Source: Christensenellaceae bacterium (GTDB lineage: Bacteria; Bacillota; Clostridia; Christensenellales; CAAEEZ01). From it: a stretch of DNA of 27,632 nt. Positions 21,950 through 27,632 of this stretch are shown in pieces. The stretch is taken from NCBI GenBank assembly GCA_020024085.1, contig JAHHUG010000008.1:1-27632 (forward strand), in the 5' to 3' direction. A program made the position numbers and the translations under genes. Positions within the stretch are counted from its first letter, which is position 1; every line of letters starts with the position of its first letter. Under the pieces are notes generated by a model, which saw only the letters and a program-made list of their open reading frames with translations, was not told where the DNA came from and did not search any database.

Positions 21950-22750
21950 TTATATTTCTTGTTTTTGTTTCTTTACTTGATATCCTCTAATACCCTTATA
22001 TTGATACTGCATATTTTTGCCAAAAATGGTAATCGCTTTATTTGGGCAGTTGTTTACACACCTATAACACAAGGTGCATTTATTATCCTTTATTACCTTT
22101 CCATTTTCAACAGTTATGTTTTCGGTTGGACATAATTTTGCACACAATCCACAACCATCGCATAAATTTTCGTTGACCTTATGCATTGCAATTAACTTTG
22201 GATAAAAAGCCTTCCAGGGTACTCGTTGAATACCTCCAAGCATTCTTGAAAAAACAGTACTTCCCCTTTTAATATACTTACCCTTGTTAAAGCAATAAAC
22301 AAATTCATCGAGTCTACGATTTGCTTTATTTAGGTACTTTGCAATATCATATTTTGTAATAGGCTTCTTTTTGTTATCGCTGATACTATCTGGCATTACA
22401 AAATGCTCTGCACAAACAACCTTTGCACCGAGCTTTTTTAAGATTCTTGCTAGATAATATGCTCCATCACCCGAAAATCCACCTTGAGTAATTATCACAC
22501 CAACTTCCTTTCCAACAAGCAAATCCTTATACTTATTAACAAAATCTTCCATAATAGTTGGAGCTGTTGAACCGTAAACTGGATAGCAAAAAAATACAAA
22601 ATCGTTGGTATTTATAATGCTTTCAAAATCAACCGACTTTGTAATACTACTGCAAATAGTTTGATAATCTTCAAGTCTTCGTTGCAAATTGTGGGCAATA
22701 TAACTAGTATTACCTGTTCCACTAAAATAAAGTATTGCGATGTTTTTCAT
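21950..22750 (-). CDS. EFR1-type flavodoxin/ferredoxin fusion protein
   Basis: Cytosolic electron carrier of 266 residues. The N-terminal flavodoxin-like domain has the FMN phosphate loop YFSGTGNTSYIAH (residues 8-20) and a FFCYPVYGSTAP segment near 53-64. The C-terminal domain binds two 4Fe-4S clusters through CDGCGLCAKLCP and CTLCYRCVNNCP. This architecture is common in strict anaerobes and is annotated as EFR1-family ferrodoxin; redox partners are generally unknown. AGAGGTACT precedes the ATG at 22750. It is monocistronic and divergent from the CysE-CysK fusion; a link to cysteine or sulfur redox chemistry is possible but not shown. Confidence 0.88.
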   Translation of the reverse strand: MKNIAILYFSGTGNTSYIAHNLQRRLEDYQTICSSITKSVDFESIINTNDFVFFCYPVYGSTAPTIMEDFVNKYKDLLVGKEVGVIITQGGFSGDGAYYLARILKKLGAKVVCAEHFVMPDSISDNKKKPITKYDIAKYLNKANRRLDEFVYCFNKGKYIKRGSTVFSRMLGGIQRVPWKAFYPKLIAMHKVNENLCDGCGLCAKLCPTENITVENGKVIKDNKCTLCYRCVNNCPNKAITIFGKNMQYQYKGIRGYQVKKQKQEI

Positions 22751-22766
22751 ATAGTACCTCTTTATA

Positions 22767-22796
22767 ATAATAAATCTTTTTTATATGCTTTTTCAA
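22767..22796 (-). promoter_or_regulatory. Probable promoter of the flavodoxin/ferredoxin gene
   Basis: TTGAAA (22796-22791), 18-nt spacer, TATTAT (22772-22767), shortly before the ribosome site. Confidence 0.45.
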
Positions 22797-22886
22797 CGTT
22801 TTGTTAGAAAATTTTTAAATTATATGCATATTTTGAATATTTTATTAGTAAACATCGTGTTTATAGAATAACATTATGAAAATTCC

Positions 22887-22915
22887 TTGTCTAATTTAAG
22901 GTTGTACAATATAAT
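22887..22915 (+). promoter_or_regulatory. Promoter of the cysEK fusion gene
   Basis: TTGTCT (22887-22892), 17-nt spacer, TATAAT (22910-22915), directly followed by AGAGGAG and the start codon. No T-box or S-box leader fits in this short distance. Confidence 0.7.
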
Positions 22916-22932
22916 ATTTTAAGAGGAGCATT

Positions 22933-24453
22933 ATGAATAAATTAAAAAATGATTTACAAGTAATAAAACAAAGAGACCCAGCAGCAAGGTCTTATTTAGA
23001 AATATTTTTAACCTATCCAGGTTTGCATGCAATAAGAAGTCATCGTAAAGCTCACTTCTTTTATAAGCACAATATGAAACTTATTGCAAGGATTATTAGT
23101 GCAACATCAAAATTTTTCACCGGCATTGAAATTCACCCAGGTGCTGTTATTGGCGATGGCTTATTTATCGACCACGGTACTGGTGTTGTTATTGGAGAAA
23201 CTACAATAATCGGTAATAATGTTACACTTTTTCAGGGAGTTACGCTAGGTGGTACTGGTAAAGATGTTGGCAAAAGACACCCTACAATTGAAGATGATGT
23301 AATGATTAGTGCAGGTGCAAAGGTTCTAGGACCATTCACTGTTGGAAAAGGTAGCAAAATCGGTGCTGGTAGCGTTGTACTAAAGGAAGTACCACCATAT
23401 AGTACGGTTGTTGGAATCCCTGGTAAAGTTATCAAAATTGGTAATGAAAAATTTGATAGTGAAATAAAATCTATGAACCAAATTAAAATGCCAGACCCAG
23501 TACTTGAAGCACTTGATTGTATGGCTGATAGAATAAAAATTTTGGAAAAAGATATACGAAAACTTGAGTTCGATAAATACAATATTACAGTAGGAAATAC
23601 CCCACTTAAAGAGCTAGAAAACAAAGGTGGAATGCTTGGTGTTAAGGAGGAATACTTTAACCCAACTGGTAGCATAAAAGATAGAACAGTTTACAACATT
23701 TTAAGAACTGCTTACATCAAACACTACATTGATAAAGATAGTACAATTATCGAAGCAACAAGTGGCAATACTGGTATTGCTTTAAGCTACATTTGTAACA
23801 AACTTAACCTAAAATGCAACATATTTATGCCAGAAAATATGAGTAAAGAAAGAATTCAAAAAATGGAAGAATATGGTGCAATCGTTACTTTAACCAATCA
23901 AAATGAGGGTATGAAAGGCTCAATTAGTAAAATGAACGAGTTTTTTAACAATAATTCAAACTGCTATATACTTGACCAATTCAACTCTAAATACAATGCT
24001 CCAGCTCACTACAAAACAGCAGAGGAAATTGTTTTGGAATACCCCGACCTTGACTATATTGTATGTGGTATTGGTACTGGTGGAACTTGTACTGGTATGC
24101 AAAAATTTCTAAAAGATAACGGATACAAAACCGAGGTTATCGGCGTAGAACCATTAGAAAGTCCACTACTTACAAAAGGTATCGCAGGACCACACAAAAT
24201 TCAAGGAATAGGTGCAAATTTTGTACCAAAAGTACTAGACCAAAACATTGTAAAAAACATTGTAACCGTATCAAGTGATGATGCGATAAAATACACAAAA
24301 AAGCTATACCAACAATATGATATAATGGCAGGTATCTCAACAGGAGCAAATTATTTTGTTGCAGAGAAATTATACAAACAAAATAAAAATGTTGTTTTTA
24401 TAGCTTCTGATAGTGGTGATAGGTATTTATCACTTGACCTATACTCAAAATAG
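22933..24453 (+). CDS. Serine O-acetyltransferase--cysteine synthase fusion (CysE-CysK)
   Basis: A single 506-residue protein predicted to carry out both steps of cysteine synthesis from serine. Residues 1-185 are a short-type CysE: DPAARS near 15-20, a left-handed beta-helix with GIEIHPGAVIGDGLFIDHG (64-82), VIGET (86-90) and the GGTGKDVGKRHP active-site loop (106-117). Residues 186-210 keep the MPDPVLEALDCM...RIKILEKDI tail helix that normally ends CysE. From about 218 a CysK domain begins (VGNTPL), with PLP Lys249 in NPTGSIKD, the substrate loop TSGNTG (276-281), the phosphate loop GTGGT (381-385) and GVEPLESPLL (404-413). No stop or frameshift separates the halves. Usually these enzymes are separate and associate through the CysE C-terminal tail. 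Here that tail is internal. Confidence 0.92.
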   Translation: MNKLKNDLQVIKQRDPAARSYLEIFLTYPGLHAIRSHRKAHFFYKHNMKLIARIISATSKFFTGIEIHPGAVIGDGLFIDHGTGVVIGETTIIGNNVTLFQGVTLGGTGKDVGKRHPTIEDDVMISAGAKVLGPFTVGKGSKIGAGSVVLKEVPPYSTVVGIPGKVIKIGNEKFDSEIKSMNQIKMPDPVLEALDCMADRIKILEKDIRKLEFDKYNITVGNTPLKELENKGGMLGVKEEYFNPTGSIKDRTVYNILRTAYIKHYIDKDSTIIEATSGNTGIALSYICNKLNLKCNIFMPENMSKERIQKMEEYGAIVTLTNQNEGMKGSISKMNEFFNNNSNCYILDQFNSKYNAPAHYKTAEEIVLEYPDLDYIVCGIGTGGTCTGMQKFLKDNGYKTEVIGVEPLESPLLTKGIAGPHKIQGIGANFVPKVLDQNIVKNIVTVSSDDAIKYTKKLYQQYDIMAGISTGANYFVAEKLYKQNKNVVFIASDSGDRYLSLDLYSK

Positions 24454-24462
24454 TTATACACT
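24434..24462 (+). promoter_or_regulatory. Probable promoter for the riboswitch/exchanger transcript
   Basis: TTGACC (24434-24439), 17-nt spacer, TACACT (24457-24462). The -35 box lies inside the 3' end of the cysEK gene. Transcription would start near 24470, some 30 nt before the aptamer. Confidence 0.5.
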
Positions 24463-24500
24463 ATTAGAACAAAGAAAATATTGTTGTAATAAGTGATATA

Positions 24501-24590
24501 AAATATGGGGAGTAGCTGGCACTTTGGTGCGATTAAATCAATAACACGAAGTACACTTCTGGTTTAATCATAATTAGCAAGACTGTATTT
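24501..24590 (+). promoter_or_regulatory. yybP-ykoY (Mn2+) riboswitch
   Basis: The aptamer carries the hallmark GGGGAGTAGC (24507-24516) and 3' TAGCAAGAC (24575-24583) of the yybP-ykoY class. P1 is AAATATGG/CTGTATTT (24501-24508 with 24583-24590); internal arms are GCAC-TTTG-GTGC and GATTAAA/TTTAATC enclosing GAAG-TACA-CTTC. The P1 3' strand is also the 5' part of the terminator stem, so Mn2+ binding, which stabilises P1, should allow read-through and switch on the exchanger gene. Confidence 0.88.
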
Positions 24591-24614
24591 ACTATTGTAG
24601 ATATAGTCTTTTTT
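24580..24614 (+). terminator. Riboswitch expression-platform terminator
   Basis: 13-bp stem AGACTGTATTTAC/GTAGATATAGTCT with loop TATT (two G-U pairs) followed by U-run. Its 5' arm overlaps P1 of the yybP-ykoY aptamer, so the two structures exclude one another. Confidence 0.88.
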
Positions 24615-24669
24615 ATTTATTATAATATGTTATTCTTTACATATACTATCAATAGGATTGAGGTGAAAA

Positions 24670-25695
24670 ATGGATATATTTTTATCTATATTATTACTTT
24701 TAGTTGGACTTTTTTTAATTGTAAAAGGTGGCGATTGGTTTGTTGATTCGTCCGTTCAAATTGCAAAAAGGTCTGGTATTCCCGAGTTAATTATCGGTGC
24801 AACTGTCGTTTCTATCGGCACTACCATTCCCGAGCTACTTGTTTCTTCAATAGCAGTTATTCAAGGCAAACTTGCAAACGATGTACAGGTTCTTAGCGAT
24901 ATGTCAGCCATTGCTATAAACAATGCAGTCGGCTCTATGCTATGCAATATCGGTTTAATCCTTAGCATTGTAATGATTTTCTCTATAATCGAAACAAAAT
25001 CAAGAGGATTTTCAGAAAAAGGCATTTACATTATGATTGTTTCTGCCCTAGTTGCAATTTTTGCTATTACCGAAAAAACTATTGTACTTTGGGAAGCAAT
25101 CATTTTATTAGTACTTTTTGTAGGATTTATCACAATTAATGTTATTGATGCAAAAAGACAACAAAAATTAGAGTTAGCTAACCCAACAGCAGAAAAAAAA
25201 GAAACAGAGCTAAAACCAATTTGGTGGATAATTGTATTCTTTATCCTTGGTGCAGCTGGTATCGCTGGTGGGGCTTATTTATTAGTAAACTGTGGACAAT
25301 ACCTTGCTGAAAAAATGAATATCCCCTCAGCTATAATCGGTGCAACCATTATTGCAATAGGCACATCTCTACCTGAACTTGTAACTGCTATTACATCATT
25401 AAGAAAGAAGAGTATTGATTTAAGTATGGGTAATGTAATTGGTGCAAATATCGTAAATGCTACACTTCTACTTGGCTTAATTTCTACTATCTCTGGTCAA
25501 GGTTTAATACTTGATAATGCAACTTACAATCTATCAATTTGGTTTATGCTTGCATTAACATTTATCACTGTTATCCCTTGCTTGATAAAGAAGAAAACAA
25601 CAAAGGTTCAAGGTATAGTATTGCTTACAATTTACCTTGCATATTTGATTACTAATATCACTCTTGTTGCACTAGGTAATCCAATAGTTATGTAA
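24670..25695 (+). CDS. CaCA-family cation exchanger (YrbG/CaxA-like), probable Mn2+ or Ca2+ exporter
   Basis: Inner-membrane antiporter of 341 residues with about ten hydrophobic segments and the two alpha-repeats that define the Ca2+/cation antiporter superfamily: GATVVSIGTTIPELLVSS (near residues 41-58) and GATIIAIGTSLPELVTA (near 224-240), each followed by an N-containing segment (NNAVGSMLCNIGLIL; GNVIGANIVNATLLLG). A hydrophilic loop near 160-185 divides the halves. Homologues exchange Na+ or H+ for Ca2+. The yybP-ykoY riboswitch in its leader is normally tied to Mn2+ homeostasis, so Mn2+ export is a reasonable inference. GAGGTGA precedes the ATG at 24670. Monocistronic. Confidence 0.88.
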   Translation: MDIFLSILLLLVGLFLIVKGGDWFVDSSVQIAKRSGIPELIIGATVVSIGTTIPELLVSSIAVIQGKLANDVQVLSDMSAIAINNAVGSMLCNIGLILSIVMIFSIIETKSRGFSEKGIYIMIVSALVAIFAITEKTIVLWEAIILLVLFVGFITINVIDAKRQQKLELANPTAEKKETELKPIWWIIVFFILGAAGIAGGAYLLVNCGQYLAEKMNIPSAIIGATIIAIGTSLPELVTAITSLRKKSIDLSMGNVIGANIVNATLLLGLISTISGQGLILDNATYNLSIWFMLALTFITVIPCLIKKKTTKVQGIVLLTIYLAYLITNITLVALGNPIVM

Positions 25696-25720
25696 TATCA
25701 AATATTGTCATATATAAAAT

Positions 25721-25756
25721 AAACAGCAAGTAATTTTACTTGCTGTTTTTCTTTTT
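25721..25756 (+). terminator. Intrinsic terminator after the cation exchanger
   Basis: 13-bp perfect stem AAACAGCAAGTAA/TTACTTGCTGTTT with a TT turn, followed by TTTCTTTTT. It may also stop leftward transcription from the 25888-26829 gene, since the minus strand reads TTTATTTTAT after the stem. The next 130 bp before that gene show nothing else. Confidence 0.85.
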
Positions 25757-25887
25757 GAAAATTATATTTTTGTTGGTATTTGCATAAATTAATCACTAAT
25801 TATCTTTTTATTATTTTATGCTAACTAAAATTGATTATCGAATATCATCTTAACTAGATAATTTCTATATAATACTCCATATTCTAC

Positions 25888-26829
25888 CTAACATTTCTCC
25901 TTTAATATTCTATTGATTTTAATAATCATCTTATCAAAAATTTTGTCATTATAATCAAAATCAATATAAGGTTTATACGCTCTTTCCAATTTTTTATGAA
26001 GATATAAAGCCTCTTTTTTAACCCTCTTTATTTTGCTCTCAACCTGCCTAATATTTGCAATATCAAGTATGTTTTCCCCGTAAATATCAATATTCTCGCC
26101 ATAAGCAAGGTTAGAACCAATATAAATATTGCCATATTCCATAGCCTTTACAAACCTATCATTATATGGATTATGATATACAATTCCCCTAGTGTTTTCG
26201 CTATCTAGCAAGTTTTTAGTGTATGTTAATAGGTATTGCGATAACATTCTATTTGAGCAATTTATAGAGATTTTTCGTTTATTTTCAAGGTATTCATTGT
26301 TGTAGTAAACATCGGAGATTATACTATTATTTGGTCTTATTTTGGTATCTAATAGCATTTCTTTTATTTGATTTTTTTGATTAGTCAAGTTCAAATTATC
26401 AAAATAATCATATTCTAAATTCAGCAAATTATGTAGTATTTTGCCATACTTTATATACTCATATTTTGCCATTTTCTCTTTATTATAAATTGATTTTATT
26501 ACACCATATTCGTCACACGGGATATCAATTCCATCTCCTAAATTGATAATTTCCCCATTAACTTTGTATAAGGTTGGAAGTACATTATGAGGATATACGC
26601 TATCAAAAATTAGTACTCGATTATCAATCAAAACGCCGTCCAAACTATCATTATCAAAGCTACAAAAAAAATAGGTAACCTTATTTTCAAAGTATTTACC
26701 TATCCTTTTCATTAGATAATTTTTACCATTTCCAGAGCTACCAATTATGTAAAAACAATATTGTGTTTTATTAATCAAGTTGTTAAGGTAGCCAAATTTA
26801 TCAGTAGCAAAAGCAGAATATATATACAT
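25888..26829 (-). CDS. PRK06851-like P-loop protein with altered Walker A motif
   Basis: The 313-residue protein resembles the PRK06851 family of Firmicute P-loop ATPase/nucleotide-kinase-like proteins of unknown function. Shared features are FGYLNNLI near 12-19, the P-loop region at 30-37, FFCSFDNDSLDGVLI near 54-68 and DSVYPHNVLP followed by EIINLGDG near 76-100. The Walker A reads GSSGNGKN: the invariant Ser/Thr after Lys36 is Asn37, which normally would impair Mg-ATP binding. The C-terminal half is Asn/Lys/Tyr-rich with a coiled region near 260-285 (QVESKIKRVKKEALYLHKKL) and diverges from the family, which is typically somewhat longer. AGAGGT precedes the ATG. It is transcribed alone or behind chrA (76 bp gap). 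Function unknown. Confidence 0.6.
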   Translation of the reverse strand: MYIYSAFATDKFGYLNNLINKTQYCFYIIGSSGNGKNYLMKRIGKYFENKVTYFFCSFDNDSLDGVLIDNRVLIFDSVYPHNVLPTLYKVNGEIINLGDGIDIPCDEYGVIKSIYNKEKMAKYEYIKYGKILHNLLNLEYDYFDNLNLTNQKNQIKEMLLDTKIRPNNSIISDVYYNNEYLENKRKISINCSNRMLSQYLLTYTKNLLDSENTRGIVYHNPYNDRFVKAMEYGNIYIGSNLAYGENIDIYGENILDIANIRQVESKIKRVKKEALYLHKKLERAYKPYIDFDYNDKIFDKMIIKINRILKEKC

Positions 26830-26905
26830 TTTTAACCTCTACTGACACTATATGTAATAAATAATTTTTTTGTTACTACTGACTAAATACTAACTTTACA
26901 TCAAA

Positions 26906-27484
26906 TTATACAATGCTTTCAATGTAATATCCAAGCATTCCAAGTAATCCAGAACCTAAAATAATCGTGATAACTGAAGTCTTTTTCCTTAATGCAAGAA
27001 CCAACCCCATAACTACAACTATCACAATTCCAACAATATCTATTTGGCCTGTTAGCTCTTTATTATAATCAATATATCCAAAGCAATTTTTCAAAAAGGC
27101 ATTGAAAAATGCAACAGCAATCAAACCTACAACAATCGGAGTAACACCTTGCATCACACCTTTTACATAAATACTTTCCATATTGACCTTGCTGATAATT
27201 TTTGCAATTATCAAAATAATTAGGAAGCTAGGAAGTACAACTCCAATATTTGCACAAATTGCACCACCAACTCCAGCTTGATTATAGCCAATAAATGTTG
27301 CCATATTAATTGCAAAAGGTCCAGGAGTAGACTCACTTATTGCTATCATATTTAATAAAGTTTCGCTTGTAATCCACCCATTACCTACGGTTGCCTGTTC
27401 GATTAAAGGTATCATTGCATAGCCACCACCGATGGTAAATAAACCTATTTTTAGAAACTCATAAAACAATGTTAAATATATCAT
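26906..27484 (-). CDS. chrA: Chromate transporter family protein (half-size CHR)
   Basis: Short-chain CHR membrane protein of 192 residues with one CHR domain, about five or six membrane segments. The signature region is FLKIGLFTIGGGYAMIPLIE (residues 10-29), followed by ISESTPGPFAINMATFIGY. Half-size CHR genes generally occur as adjacent pairs whose products act together. AAGGAGG lies 7 nt before the ATG, inside the end of an upstream open frame that overlaps by four bases (ATGA), so a partner upstream is expected beyond the window. Members export chromate, but in anaerobes without Cr exposure the natural substrate is uncertain. Confidence 0.88.
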   Translation of the reverse strand: MIYLTLFYEFLKIGLFTIGGGYAMIPLIEQATVGNGWITSETLLNMIAISESTPGPFAINMATFIGYNQAGVGGAICANIGVVLPSFLIILIIAKIISKVNMESIYVKGVMQGVTPIVVGLIAVAFFNAFLKNCFGYIDYNKELTGQIDIVGIVIVVVMGLVLALRKKTSVITIILGSGLLGMLGYYIESIV

Positions 27485-27632
27485 TTGTCGCCTCCTTCAT
27501 TATGGTTATTTTTGCAAATTACACCATTATTTTTGTTGGCATCTTCAAGATTATCAACATTATTTTTTGAACTTATCTGTAAATTTTCCATAATATTATC
27601 GGTATTTTCTGCACTTGTTTTATCCATTATTA
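27481..27632 (-). CDS. 3' end of an upstream gene with an Asn/Asp-rich tail (partial)
   Basis: An open frame entering from the right edge ends with TGA overlapping the chrA ATG (ATGA), which indicates real translational coupling. The visible 50 residues are hydrophilic and rich in Asn, Asp and Lys (ends NNHNEGGDK). The reading frame contains ATG at 27627 but remains open to the edge, so it is probably the C-terminal tail of a longer protein, most plausibly the partner CHR half-transporter. No domain is visible. The tail shares the ENTDN motif, and 16 identical nucleotides, with the tail of the VUT transporter at the left edge. Confidence 0.55.
   Translation of the reverse strand, partial: IMDKTSAENTDNIMENLQISSKNNVDNLEDANKNNGVICKNNHNEGGDK

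Noticed and set aside
1..27632. CRISPR arrays, insertion sequences, prophage, tRNA or rRNA genes
   Set aside because: No regularly spaced repeats, transposase or integrase motifs, or conserved RNA gene sequences were seen on either strand.

Overview
The window is a stretch of a low-GC Firmicute chromosome, most likely an anaerobic, probably gut-associated member of the Clostridia. The evidence is AT-rich intergenic DNA, strong purine-rich Shine-Dalgarno sites, many intrinsic terminators, sigma-A type promoters, the standard bacterial code, and Clostridia-typical families (EFR1-type flavodoxin/ferredoxin, DUF134, PRK06851-like ATPase, preQ1-I and yybP-ykoY riboswitches). The taxon is inferred from gene content. 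I see no mobile element, phage, CRISPR, rRNA or tRNA; this reads as ordinary core chromosome with several unusual genes and leaders.

Layout. 1-3.4 kb (minus): a queuosine-precursor (VUT/YhhQ) transporter running off the left edge behind a preQ1-I riboswitch and terminator, then a DUF134 regulator overlapping a YbaK tRNA deacylase, then galE. 3.4-6.2 kb: htpG (minus), divergent from a TetR regulator (plus) across a region with two good promoters and a CIRCE-like dyad. 6.2-6.6 kb: a gene-free stretch with hairpins, an orphan promoter overlaid by a perfect dyad, and facing terminators. 6.6-9.2 kb (minus): pgsA, ADP-ribosylglycohydrolase, adenosine deaminase. 9.4-16.1 kb (minus): a polyamine operon, speD-speA-speE-speB-carboxyspermidine dehydrogenase-nspC, behind a roughly 280-nt structured leader that ends in an intrinsic terminator. 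16.2-20.9 kb (minus): a GlmU-like acetyltransferase without its pyrophosphorylase domain, glmM, and a PglF/CapD-type nucleotide-sugar dehydratase with a lysine-rich tail. 21.1-21.9 kb (plus): nagB, divergent from the glmU-like gene. 22-27.6 kb: an EFR1-type flavodoxin/ferredoxin (minus), a CysE-CysK fusion (plus), a yybP-ykoY riboswitch plus CaCA-type cation exchanger (plus), a PRK06851-like P-loop protein (minus), and a half-size chromate transporter with the tail of an upstream gene (minus).

How the parts fit. The polyamine operon encodes both known ways of adding an aminopropyl group (decarboxylated SAM via SpeD/SpeE, and aspartate semialdehyde via a Lys1-like dehydrogenase plus NspC) together with one decarboxylase and one ureohydrolase, so spermidine could be built on agmatine by either route. 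The glmU-like/glmM pair and nagB sit on opposite sides of one intergenic region and run amino-sugar synthesis and breakdown respectively. The riboswitch in front of the CaCA exchanger suggests that the exchanger handles Mn2+.

The most interesting items are the unassigned leader RNA ahead of speD, the CysE-CysK fusion, the double-route polyamine operon, the pyrophosphorylase-less GlmU, and the Mn2+-type riboswitch on a cation exchanger.
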